NCBI GenBank assembly: GCA_016926235.1
Contig: JAFGOZ010000669.1
Location: forward strand, 1 to 9,937
Length of the DNA stretch: 9,937 bases
Reading direction: 5' to 3'
From: Bacteroidales bacterium
GTDB lineage: Bacteria > Bacteroidota > Bacteroidia > Bacteroidales > UBA10428
The position numbers and the translations under genes are program-made. The notes under the pieces were generated by a model. The model was not told where the DNA came from. It did no database searches and saw nothing but the letters and a program-made list of their open reading frames with translations. Of this stretch, positions 1 to 6,899 are shown one piece after another (position 1 is the first letter of the stretch; each line of letters starts with the position of its first letter).

Positions 1-76
1 ACAACGGGTCGCAAAACAGCCGAAGTGCCTGTGTTGCGCCTGCGGCAGGCATTTTGGCTTTTTGCTGTTGGTGGAT
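1..76 (-). repeat. attC-like imperfect hairpin (possible integron recombination site), cut by the window edge
   Basis: Read on the minus strand the segment folds as a long imperfect hairpin. An outer AAC/GTT pair is followed by an unpaired A against GACCC, a GCAAAA/TTTTGC helix with one bulged G on the 3' arm, AGCC/GGCT, an AAAA/CTTC internal loop, TGCCTG/CAGGCA, and a 14-nt loop. Outer core box, unpaired spacer, inner box with an extrahelical base and variable centre is the layout known for integron attC sites, and about 73 bp is a usual attC length. The left-hand core box reads CACCAAC, which departs from the RYYYAAC consensus, and the other core box is cut by position 1. No integrase gene is in the window. 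A plain terminator is an alternative. Confidence 0.5.
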
Positions 77-167
77 GTAAACCGGAAACTACTTAGGTTT
101 TGCATTAAGCGGCGGCTATTCTGTGGTAGTTTTTTTGTATTTTAGCCCGTTCATGTTAATTTTGGCG
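71..167 (-). repeat. Conserved ~90-bp block, left copy (inverted relative to the 6811-6899 copy)
   Basis: On the minus strand this reads CGCC, GAACGGGCT (144-152), GCCGCCGC (109-116) and then TTTCCGGTTTA followed by ATCCAC up to the attC-like hairpin. The same words in the same order and with similar spacing occur on the plus strand at 6811-6899, while the A/T-rich sequence between them has diverged. The block therefore lies just outside the operon at both ends, with GAACGGGCT facing inwards. It also holds the region where transcription of the operon would end, but I see no convincing U-tailed terminator in it. Confidence 0.65.
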
Positions 168-212
168 ACGTATAAGTATTTAATTTTTGTATATGCACAA
201 TTTAGTGGTTAA

Positions 213-1364
213 CTAATCCAAATCGAAAATATCATTATTAGACTGTTCAGGTGCAGGTTTGCTTGGCCGGATAGCTGGCTTTTTATTTAAAAACTCATAA
301 GTATATTTATTTTCCTCAAATTGAATATTGTTATTTTTTGCTGGCACACTTTTTTGCGAAGCATGATTTTTTGGCAAGGCATTTTTTAATGGAACAGACA
401 CTTTTTTTACAATTGAAGATAATAATGGTAATTCACCAACAAATTTTGAAGCTTTCTCAAAAAGATTTGTATTATTTGAATTTTCATCTCCCATCGTATC
501 AAAAGCAGTTTTTAATTTTTCTATTTTTTGAAAATCATTTATTTTCGCATTATTTTGTTTTGGTTTTAAATCGTCTTGTTTTGTAGGTAATTCTTCTGTT
601 GCTTGTTTAGGTAAATAACAAAAAGTTTCCAAGGGTGTTGTATCACGACAAGTAGTAAATAAAAATTCACTTTTTTTTGCGTAACCAGAACTTTGCATAT
701 CTGTGCACGCTGAAATTTTTAGATTACTATTTTTTAATATTTTATTTAAAACTAAGTAATATAATGCCTGATTAAAAGCTATAGTTGCAGGAAGGATATA
801 AACAACGTTTTGCATTGGTGAAGTTATTTTGTGTTGACCCGAAGGAAAAACATGTTTTACAACCTCGTTGAAATCCATAATTAATGGTGAAAAACTAAAG
901 CTATTATATTCTGTAAAAGTTGGATCAGTAGCACCTGGACTACTGTGTGTTTCATCCCATCTTGTTGCCATTATTTTGTTATAGCTTTCTAGATAAATAG
1001 CATTTTGAATTTCGAATGGCGGCAAATTAGCAAGGTTATCTAATGTCGTGTGCTTAATAGAAAAACCAATAAAGGCGTATACCGATCGCGATTTTTCGTC
1101 CTTAATTGCGAAGTCTTGGCTAGTATTACAAGTAGAAACTAAATAATTAATTTTTGTGGTTATCCCAATGATCAAATGCTTTTGACCATTAAATATAATT
1201 GATTTTATGTGATTATCTTGGTAGTCAATATCTTGTGTACTTGACAATATATATTTTTGTGCCCAATTAATATCATCTTCATTATAATCATTAGGAACCG
1301 CTAACAACCTATCACGAAAATCTATATATTTTGTTCTACTATGAATAATTGGGGCTGCTAACAT
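213..1364 (-). CDS. Unknown protein, last gene of the operon; globular N-part plus low-complexity tail ending in the NDIF motif
   Basis: I do not recognise this 383-residue protein. An ATG at 1379 would add five residues, but an AAAGGA ribosome site lies inside those codons, six bases before the ATG at 1362-1364. I therefore take the downstream start, giving an N-terminus MLAAPIIHSRT. Residues 1 to about 250 look globular, mixed alpha/beta (for example SVYAFIGFSI near 95-104), with no signal peptide or membrane segment. From about 255 the chain is low-complexity, rich in K, N, Q, P and E, and ends NNDIFDLD. That tail closely resembles the ends of the proteins encoded at 3415-4362 and 2424-3362, which argues that this gene belongs to the same system. 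It starts 54 bp after the stop of the second GTPase. A partner or adaptor of the GTPases is possible but unproven. Confidence 0.85.
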   Translation of the reverse strand: MLAAPIIHSRTKYIDFRDRLLAVPNDYNEDDINWAQKYILSSTQDIDYQDNHIKSIIFNGQKHLIIGITTKINYLVSTCNTSQDFAIKDEKSRSVYAFIGFSIKHTTLDNLANLPPFEIQNAIYLESYNKIMATRWDETHSSPGATDPTFTEYNSFSFSPLIMDFNEVVKHVFPSGQHKITSPMQNVVYILPATIAFNQALYYLVLNKILKNSNLKISACTDMQSSGYAKKSEFLFTTCRDTTPLETFCYLPKQATEELPTKQDDLKPKQNNAKINDFQKIEKLKTAFDTMGDENSNNTNLFEKASKFVGELPLLSSIVKKVSVPLKNALPKNHASQKSVPAKNNNIQFEENKYTYEFLNKKPAIRPSKPAPEQSNNDIFDLD

Positions 1365-1418
1365 ATAATTTCCTTTCATTGAACATTGCAGGGCATTGAA
1401 CTAAATTAATTCACGCGT

Positions 1419-2402
1419 TTATGCAACAACTGATGGACGCTTATTAAGGTCTGCTAGGCTTAATGCCTCACCGTTTAGATATATAGGGAATTTTTTTGCT
1501 GCGGACAGTTCATCAAACAGTTTGTCCGCATCTTGACATAATTTTGTATATATTTGATCTGATTCATCTTTTAACCCACGATTATCTTCTATTTCACCGC
1601 GTTTGAAGATACTAAAAAAACTGTTGCTTAATTCATTAATTCTATTATCCAAGCTATTCCGCAAGTCATTTAGGCTTTTTATTTTTTCAAGTACTATACA
1701 CCAAATAGCAAATGAAATAGGTAAGTTAATATTAACAGGGTCGAGTTTACCAGTAAAACCATTCTGTGCAATATTTTTCCCTAGTGTGACTGGTATAATC
1801 GTAACCAATCTGTTATGGCCACCATCTTTCACAAACAAGGCATTGAATGCCTTTATGATAATATCCGCCATCTCTTTGCCTTTTGTACAAAGATCGTATT
1901 TAGTTATAACAACCACTACTGGTGGCAAAAAATTATTATTATCTTCAAACTCATTCAATAATTTGGTATATGTAGATGCGCCTTGGAAAATTAAATGCTC
2001 AACAGGGTCATCTACTTCATCAGTAAACGCATTACCATCCACACATAACAAAACACAACTAGAGCTTTTAAGTGATTCAATCACATCTTTTCGCATTTGG
2101 TGGGATTTTACAATCGCGCCACCAGGGTAATCAATCCACTCAAAGTTCATAATTTCTTTAAATGCATATTTTAATTTAAAATCAAATTTGTTAACATTAT
2201 CGGATGGTGGTGGGAATCTATCTGCTCCTAAACTATTATCTGTCATTTTTTCCCACATATGTTCTAGCTTTGTATCTGTTTCATTATTAGAAGAAAGAGT
2301 AAAACCTTTTACACCAGCACTCATTCGATAATACATACCAGCAAGATAAGTTGTCTTCCCACTGCCAGTTAATCCTAAAATTGTAATTTTTGTATCAGCC
2401 AT
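1419..2402 (-). CDS. P-loop GTPase of the paired (double-GTPase-like) type, second of two
   Basis: This 327-residue protein has the motifs of a TRAFAC-class GTPase. The P-loop is GLTGSGKTT (residues 10-18, Lys16), the Walker B/G3 motif is WIDYPGG (Asp91, Gly94), and the guanine-specificity G4 motif is ITKYD (residues 166-170). After about 210 there is a helical C-terminal region. No membrane segment or signal peptide is seen, so it is probably cytosolic. It shares the P-loop plus GKTTY and the W-x-D-[YF]-x-GG signature with the protein encoded just upstream at 2424-3362, so the two are divergent paralogues placed side by side. Adjacent GTPase pairs of this kind have been described as 'double-GTPases' in predicted NTP-dependent bacterial conflict systems; I assign this by resemblance only. 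Its start is supported by GAGG five bases upstream. Unlike its partner it ends RPSVVA and lacks the DIF tail. Confidence 0.85.
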   Translation of the reverse strand: MADTKITILGLTGSGKTTYLAGMYYRMSAGVKGFTLSSNNETDTKLEHMWEKMTDNSLGADRFPPPSDNVNKFDFKLKYAFKEIMNFEWIDYPGGAIVKSHQMRKDVIESLKSSSCVLLCVDGNAFTDEVDDPVEHLIFQGASTYTKLLNEFEDNNNFLPPVVVVITKYDLCTKGKEMADIIIKAFNALFVKDGGHNRLVTIIPVTLGKNIAQNGFTGKLDPVNINLPISFAIWCIVLEKIKSLNDLRNSLDNRINELSNSFFSIFKRGEIEDNRGLKDESDQIYTKLCQDADKLFDELSAAKKFPIYLNGEALSLADLNKRPSVVA

Positions 2403-2423
2403 AAAAACCTCAGTTTAAAATTA

Positions 2424-3362
2424 TTAAATGTTAAAAATGTCATCCGAAACTTTATAAATAGATGAAAATAGTTCGTAGCTTTCAATATAATTATCAAGTT
2501 CCTCGATAGGTTTTTGTAAAATTTCTAAATCCTTGGCTAATTTTTGCAAAAGTGTAGCCTTATTTTCTGCGAGACTCCTGTTAGAAGGGACACCATTTAA
2601 TGCGCTCCAAAAACTTTCAAAGATGTTTGAATTAGAAACAAGATTCTCAAAATTTTTATGTTCGTTATTTAGATCTAAATAACCTTTTATGAATTTTAAA
2701 TATAGCCCACCATAAAGCATTGTCAAAATTGGCAAATCAACATGCAATAGCCCTTCCTTAGTACAAGAGACAGGTGCAACATGAACTATTATATTTTCAT
2801 TTAAAGATAATGAATTATAAAAGTCTGAAAAAGGTTCTTGTATTTTTTTGAAAATTTCATCATTGCCATCATATTCCTGTAAAATTAAATCGAATTTTGT
2901 AATAATAATTGTTACAAAAAATGGTGTTTCGATACTTTCTAGGTTTTCTGCTAAAAGATTACATATTTTTCTAACACGTGTACGATTATTTTGGTTTTTA
3001 TAAAGTGCATCAGCTTCAAAGAATAACATAACGCCTTCTGACTCTTTAATATCTTTCGCGAGTAAAGCTGAATCCTTCCCTGTTTCGTTGATGACACCTC
3101 CATTAAAATCACGCCATTTAAAAGCAAGGATTGGAGTACCACGGAAATTTAAATTAAAATTGTATTCATTACGTTTATCTGTTGCTAAAGGATATTTGTT
3201 GGAATTAAGCAAACTATTGTGTATCTTTAAAAGCCAAGTATGATCAGTTTTATCTGAGCACTTAATGGTAAAACCACAAATCGAATTTTGTAACAAGCCA
3301 TAAGCGCTACCCATATAAGTTGTTTTCCCTGACAATGAATTACCAATCATAAGTATTTTCAT
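2424..3362 (-). CDS. P-loop GTPase of the paired (double-GTPase-like) type, first of two
   Basis: A 312-residue nucleotide-binding protein. The P-loop is GNSLSGKTT (residues 7-15, Lys13), G3 is WRDFNGG (Asp85, Gly88) and G4 is ITKFD (residues 154-158), so GTP rather than ATP is expected. It is a divergent paralogue of the protein encoded 21 bp downstream. In G3 the second protein has DYPG and this one DFNG, which suggests the two have specialised. The C-terminal part (about 225-312) is predicted helical by eye. The last residues are KVSDDIFNI, nearly the same as the end of the upstream protein at 3415-4362 (KVDDDIFTL). The start is supported by GGAAGG nine bases upstream. It may act as a switch or sensor within the system, possibly as a heterodimer with its neighbour; that role is inferred. 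Confidence 0.85.
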   Translation of the reverse strand: MKILMIGNSLSGKTTYMGSAYGLLQNSICGFTIKCSDKTDHTWLLKIHNSLLNSNKYPLATDKRNEYNFNLNFRGTPILAFKWRDFNGGVINETGKDSALLAKDIKESEGVMLFFEADALYKNQNNRTRVRKICNLLAENLESIETPFFVTIIITKFDLILQEYDGNDEIFKKIQEPFSDFYNSLSLNENIIVHVAPVSCTKEGLLHVDLPILTMLYGGLYLKFIKGYLDLNNEHKNFENLVSNSNIFESFWSALNGVPSNRSLAENKATLLQKLAKDLEILQKPIEELDNYIESYELFSSIYKVSDDIFNI

Positions 3363-3414
3363 TCAGCACTGCCTTCCAAGAGAAAAAGATGCTTATTTTT
3401 AAATTATTTATAAA

Positions 3415-4362
3415 TCACAATGTAAAAATATCATCATCAACTTTATCTTTTTTTAAGTTATTATTAGTACCATTATTTGTATTTTGTTTAAACATATTGT
3501 TTTGATTTTCAAGCTTTAAACAAATTTCTTCTATGTCTAGTTGTTCTTTAACTTCGTCAAATATTTGGTTAAAATCTAATTCAGAAAGTATTAAAGGTAA
3601 TTGCGGCTTGCAACCATATTCTATGCGCCAATAAATATCAGTTATAATCGATGTGTATATTTTAAGCAATGTCAATATTTTTAAGCGAAAATTATCATCT
3701 ATCTTCGTGTATGTTTCTGAAAATATTTGTATGTTTTCATACCCTTCATTTAATCCTAACCCCCAATAAGTTAACCACAAATCAATTTTACCATTACTAA
3801 ATGCAGGCATTATTAATAGTGTTGGAAGGCCTTTCCAAAACCTATAAATTTCAGTTATTGCCGTTTGATCGTAAACATCCTTCTCATATTTCCAATTGTC
3901 ATGGTAAAATAAAAGTTGTTGTTTATAATATTTATTAAAAAATGATTTCAAATCGTGCATCGAATTAAGAAACAACTCTTTGAACCCTTGAGCATTATTG
4001 CTTTTTGCAAAAAACACTTGCAAGGGAACCTTACCATCAACAATATGGATTAAGGAAGGATAAGAACTTGGTGCTTCTTTTAGTGGCCAAGCATTTACTA
4101 ATGTATAATCATAATCCTTCGACTCTAAGAGACTATTAAAATATTCTTTTTGTTCTTTAAGCCTGTAATCATGACTTAATTTTGCTAAATGTTCATTATG
4201 TAGCTGTGTCTCTTTAAACTCAATTGCCCTGATTTTTCTAGCTTCCTCAGCTTGTATTCTTTGAAGAGCTCTCTGTTTATGCCCGTTAAAAAGAGAAACT
4301 GCTGCATTCGCAAGACTGGAAAATGCAAAAAGAGATGAAGGTGAACTTATATGGTGTGCCAT
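3415..4362 (-). CDS. Unknown protein, coiled-coil-like N-terminus, C-terminal DDIF tail
   Basis: I do not recognise this 315-residue protein. After a short hydrophobic stretch (LFAFSSLANAAVSLF, roughly residues 11-26), about 28-75 is a charged, Q/E/K/R-rich helix likely to form a coiled coil. The middle (about 85-255) looks globular and is rich in aromatics, with a WPL near 92 and a WKGLPTLLIMPAF stretch. The end is N/K-rich and closes with KVDDDIFTL. An ATG at 4371 overlaps the TGA stop of the radical SAM gene, but the AAAGGA ribosome site lies immediately next to it. The ATG at 4362 sits about ten bases from that site and is preferred. Either way the gene is translationally close-coupled to the maturase. 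The shared C-terminal tail ties it to the downstream GTPase at 2424-3362. Not a known RiPP component. Confidence 0.82.
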   Translation of the reverse strand: MAHHISSPSSLFAFSSLANAAVSLFNGHKQRALQRIQAEEARKIRAIEFKETQLHNEHLAKLSHDYRLKEQKEYFNSLLESKDYDYTLVNAWPLKEAPSSYPSLIHIVDGKVPLQVFFAKSNNAQGFKELFLNSMHDLKSFFNKYYKQQLLFYHDNWKYEKDVYDQTAITEIYRFWKGLPTLLIMPAFSNGKIDLWLTYWGLGLNEGYENIQIFSETYTKIDDNFRLKILTLLKIYTSIITDIYWRIEYGCKPQLPLILSELDFNQIFDEVKEQLDIEEICLKLENQNNMFKQNTNNGTNNNLKKDKVDDDIFTL

Positions 4363-4367
4363 AAAGA

Positions 4368-5627
4368 TCATTTCCTTTTAATTGAATTGTAAATATCATT
4401 AATAACAAAAGGAACCATTTGCTTAGTAACATAACAGTTAAATTCGTCAGGGATTTTAACATTAAAATTACTATAGTAATTCCTTGAAGGACAGCCACCC
4501 CCGCAAATGAATTTTGCAAAACAAGTAATACATTTCTCATTTTTTTCAATGGTTGAAAAACCAGCTACTTCAGGTTTGTCAAGGATGGTTTTACAGGAAA
4601 ATTTATCAAACAAGTTATGACCTTTATTATTGACTTCAATACAACTACTAATACTATGATCCGGATTTAATGCTAAACGATTAGAGCCATCACAGTAATT
4701 AACAGCAGGATTGAATAAGCGCATGAATGAAGAATTTGTAATTTGAACATTTAATGATTTTGCAATTTGTATTGACTCAATAAGGTTATTAACAAAATCG
4801 ACTTTATTAGGACGAGATACACAATGATGGCCGGAAATTTTATCACTTATTGAAACCACTTCAAAATGTATCTGTTTTATACCAATTTTGGCCAAATAAG
4901 TTACCATTGCAGGCATTTTTAAAACGCTATCTTTTGTTACAGTAATTCTAATTTTTGGAATGATAGAAATTGATAATAATTTTCGAATGTTACTGAGAAC
5001 AAAATCGTGAGAATTATTATTGTTTGAAAATGGTCTAAATTTATTTTGAATATCAGGAAGTGCATCCATTGAAATGGAAACTTTAAAATTGTAATCTTTA
5101 AAAAAAGGTATCCATTTTTCAGAAAATGTACCATTCGTTGTGATTGAAAAACTTATACTTTTATCTTTGTTTATTGCGAATGTTGTAAGTTCTTTAACTA
5201 AATCGTATTCTAATGTCGGTTCACCGCCGAAATAAGAAATATTGAGATTTCTTTGTAAATTTTTACACATTTCGACAACTACACATATACTTTCTTTTGC
5301 AATAGCCCCATCCAAAATTGTTTGGGAATTTGGTTTTCCAAGAAAACAATATGTGCAAGCAAGATTACACTGGTTTGTTACTGAAATGATGAATTGAAAA
5401 ATATCAGAAGAACTTCCATTCGTAGGATGCTTAAAAAAGAATTCATCTTTCAATTCAATAGCTTTAATGAGTGAATCGTTAAAAGGTGTACACTTCCTAA
5501 TGTAAACAATACGTTTTGAATAATATGAGAATATTAACCAAAAATCACTGTTAAGCGATTTAACAACAGGCAAACCATTAAATAGGAATGGTTGCAAATC
5601 ATTTTCTACAGCAAAAGCACTCCCCAT
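4368..5627 (-). CDS. Radical SAM/SPASM enzyme, peptide-maturase-like
   Basis: A 419-residue radical SAM enzyme. CNLACTYC (Cys87, Cys91, Cys94) is the CX3CX2C site for the SAM-binding 4Fe-4S cluster. GGEP at 134-137 is the usual SAM-contacting motif. The C-terminal cysteines at 312, 329, 366, 369, 375, 379 and 398 follow the SPASM pattern (CX2CX5CX3C then CX18C) that binds auxiliary clusters. SPASM proteins of this size commonly modify ribosomal peptides, or serine/cysteine residues of sulfatases; here a small peptide gene lies 52 bp upstream and no sulfatase is nearby, so peptide modification is favoured. The first 80 residues could be a substrate-recognition domain, but I cannot confirm an RRE fold. 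The reading frame is open back to an ATG at 5705, inside the peptide gene. The ATG at 5627 has AAAGGTGG just upstream and starts a better N-terminus (MGSAFAVEN), so it is preferred. Confidence 0.9.
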   Translation of the reverse strand: MGSAFAVENDLQPFLFNGLPVVKSLNSDFWLIFSYYSKRIVYIRKCTPFNDSLIKAIELKDEFFFKHPTNGSSSDIFQFIISVTNQCNLACTYCFLGKPNSQTILDGAIAKESICVVVEMCKNLQRNLNISYFGGEPTLEYDLVKELTTFAINKDKSISFSITTNGTFSEKWIPFFKDYNFKVSISMDALPDIQNKFRPFSNNNNSHDFVLSNIRKLLSISIIPKIRITVTKDSVLKMPAMVTYLAKIGIKQIHFEVVSISDKISGHHCVSRPNKVDFVNNLIESIQIAKSLNVQITNSSFMRLFNPAVNYCDGSNRLALNPDHSISSCIEVNNKGHNLFDKFSCKTILDKPEVAGFSTIEKNEKCITCFAKFICGGGCPSRNYYSNFNVKIPDEFNCYVTKQMVPFVINDIYNSIKRK

Positions 5628-5679
5628 AAAACCACCTTTTAAAAATACAAATACCTCGCATCGCAAAAAAAGCAATAAC

Positions 5680-5889
5680 TTAATCTGGACAAGCTTCACT
5701 ACCAATATTTAGAGAGTTCGGATCGATAGATGAAATACCAATATCATTAAGTGGATTTGGTGTGGGTGTTTCTAACTGCGGTTGTATATTTTCTGAAGCC
5801 AACCCCATATCTTGATGCTGTTCGGGATTGTTAACAGTTGAATCATCGATTGGATTACTATCCGGTACGTTTAATTCCATGCTATCCAT
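5680..5889 (-). CDS. Small highly acidic peptide, candidate radical SAM substrate
   Basis: A 69-residue product with no lysine, arginine, phenylalanine, tyrosine or tryptophan. It has 13 Asp/Glu, nine Pro, nine Asn, one His and a single cysteine at 67 in the C-terminal end SEACPD. Such a short, disordered-looking, uniformly charged sequence directly before a radical SAM/SPASM gene is the usual position of a RiPP precursor. There is no double-glycine cleavage site; the motifs NPIDD and NPLND recur at about 12-16 and 45-49. AAAGGG nine bases upstream supports the ATG at 5889 over the one at 5880. It does not match a precursor class I know. If Cys67 is the target, a thioether or other Cys-based crosslink is possible; a carrier or regulatory peptide is the alternative. 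A possible own promoter lies upstream. Confidence 0.7.
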   Translation of the reverse strand: MDSMELNVPDSNPIDDSTVNNPEQHQDMGLASENIQPQLETPTPNPLNDIGISSIDPNSLNIGSEACPD

Positions 5890-5921
5890 AATATGTTACC
5901 CTTTCAAAAAAGTGTTATATA

Positions 5922-5950
5922 TATATGACTTATTTGGAAATTTGTTACAA
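5922..5950 (-). promoter_or_regulatory. Possible internal promoter for the peptide gene
   Basis: In the 79-bp gap between the protease stop and the peptide start the minus strand has TTGTAA (5945-5950) and CATATA (5922-5927) separated by 17 bases, inside a very A/T-rich run with a TATATATATA tract. Spacing is ideal for a housekeeping sigma factor but the background is so A/T-rich that chance matches are likely. A separate promoter would let the peptide be made in excess over the enzymes. Confidence 0.3.
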
Positions 5951-5968
5951 TACTTATAGCTTAAAAAT

Positions 5969-6646
5969 TTAAGGCAAAGTTTTATAAGGCCAATCTAATT
6001 CGGTATCGCTTACGAGTAGTTGTTGTTTCAAAGGAGAATGGTTTATTGCGTTTTCAAGACATTCTGATGACCAAATGCTTTCTTGGTTTGGGAAGTTAGA
6101 ATCTAAACCTTTATATGCGGTAATTGCGCCAGCCGAATCCTTAATTGTGTCGGTAACCATAAATGCATGGTAAGACCCTTTATTTGGGTAGGCTTCAGGA
6201 TTAAGGTAATGCGCGTCACCCACAACTAACACACCATGATTTTCAGAAATTGCATGTGAAAGGATTTCTGAATTATAGCTTAACCATGCGGTCCTTATAC
6301 CAAAATCATTAAGAATATGTTGATAATGATTGGGATCTAAAGTTATTCCCCCTTCTGAAAGCTGGCCACCAAAATCAAAAATTTCATTATTTTGTAAATA
6401 TTCAGAAAGGTTGTTACTTATATTTGGATTATTAAGTTGAATAAAATTTTCGATAGCTTCAAAACCACATGTGGGGCCATTTTGAAGATCCGCAATTGGC
6501 TCAACATTGAAAAAACCCTTGAAGGCTAGTTGATCATTTGAAACAATATGAGGTAAACCATCCGTATGAATTGGGCTGATTGATTCACCATCAAAATGTG
6601 AAGTTAAAGGGGATTCAAAACTGGCACTATTGAATTGTTCATGCAT
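5969..6646 (-). CDS. Papain/C39-like cysteine protease, first gene of the operon
   Basis: A 225-residue protein with the signature of the papain-like fold as seen in C39-type peptidases. QNGPTCGFEA carries the oxyanion Gln55 and nucleophile Cys60, SYHAFMVTD the catalytic His160, and GLDSN the third residue (Asp182 or Asn184). The first 45 residues are polar and probably a disordered or pro-region. There is no signal peptide, membrane span or ABC-transporter domain, so unlike bacteriocin-exporting C39 proteins it is a free-standing, probably cytosolic enzyme. AGGAG seven bases upstream fixes the start at 6646. As first gene of the operon and next to a candidate precursor peptide it could cleave the modified peptide. 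Acting on the DIF-tailed proteins, or as a toxic effector, are alternatives. Substrate is unknown; fold assignment is moderately sure. Confidence 0.8.
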   Translation of the reverse strand: MHEQFNSASFESPLTSHFDGESISPIHTDGLPHIVSNDQLAFKGFFNVEPIADLQNGPTCGFEAIENFIQLNNPNISNNLSEYLQNNEIFDFGGQLSEGGITLDPNHYQHILNDFGIRTAWLSYNSEILSHAISENHGVLVVGDAHYLNPEAYPNKGSYHAFMVTDTIKDSAGAITAYKGLDSNFPNQESIWSSECLENAINHSPLKQQLLVSDTELDWPYKTLP

Positions 6647-6810
6647 TTAATATCTCCTAAAAAATTAACAAATTGCATTTAGTAACATTTTCAATGTACA
6701 CTTTGTATAAACGTTTACAACCAACAAGTTACATACAAAACAATTGTTGCATAGCATAATATAGTAATTGTTGAATAGTGAAAAATCAAATATTTATATC
6801 TTTTTTTGCC
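6647..6810 (-). promoter_or_regulatory. Operon upstream region with weak promoter and operator-like palindrome
   Basis: No gene is visible here on either strand. For leftward transcription there is a weak pair TTGTAA (6715-6720) and TACATT (6693-6698), 16 bases apart, about 45 bases before the protease start. The perfect 10-bp palindrome TAAACGTTTA (6708-6717) overlaps the -35 box; its CG-centred form resembles LacI/GalR-family operators, but no such regulator is in the window. Several CAACAATTG-type words lie at 6740-6770. Promoter strength cannot be judged by eye. Confidence 0.35.
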
Positions 6811-6899
6811 ACCGCCATTTCTATTATTTTGAACGGGCTGTCCTTATTTTTTCTTCGCCGCCGCCTACTAAAAATAAAATCTTTCCGGTTTATTTCCAC
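6811..6899 (+). repeat. Conserved ~90-bp block, right copy, interrupted at its end by the group II intron
   Basis: On the plus strand this reads CCGCC, GAACGGGCT (6831-6839), GCCGCCGC (6857-6864) and TTTCCGGTTTA, then TTTCCAC, matching the minus-strand order at 71-167. The match ends at CCAC, exactly where the intron 3' end begins. In the left copy the attC-like hairpin follows at this point. The right copy has therefore probably been split by intron insertion, and its own hairpin should lie beyond the intron, outside the window. Confidence 0.65.

Noticed and set aside
338..586. Plus-strand 82-codon frame
   Set aside because: Antisense to the low-complexity A/T-rich end of the gene at 213-1364; composition (Phe/Leu-rich) is what reversed Lys/Asn codons give.
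1603..2130. Plus-strand 175-codon frame opposite the second GTPase
   Set aside because: The minus strand encodes all GTPase motifs here; the plus frame has no domain and no ribosome site.
4286..4549. Minus-strand 87-codon frame bridging the radical SAM and the 3415-4362 genes
   Set aside because: It is a shifted frame of the SPASM cysteine region, which is fully explained by the maturase.
5628..5705. Twenty-six extra N-terminal codons of the radical SAM gene, starting inside the peptide gene
   Set aside because: The extension is hydrophobic and unlike a maturase N-terminus. A strong AAAGGTGG site directly serves the ATG at 5627, and no good ribosome site precedes 5705.
6647..6810. Search for a tRNA or other structured RNA upstream of the operon
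   Set aside because: No cloverleaf, CCA end or strong stem was found in this A/T-rich stretch; only short palindromes are present.
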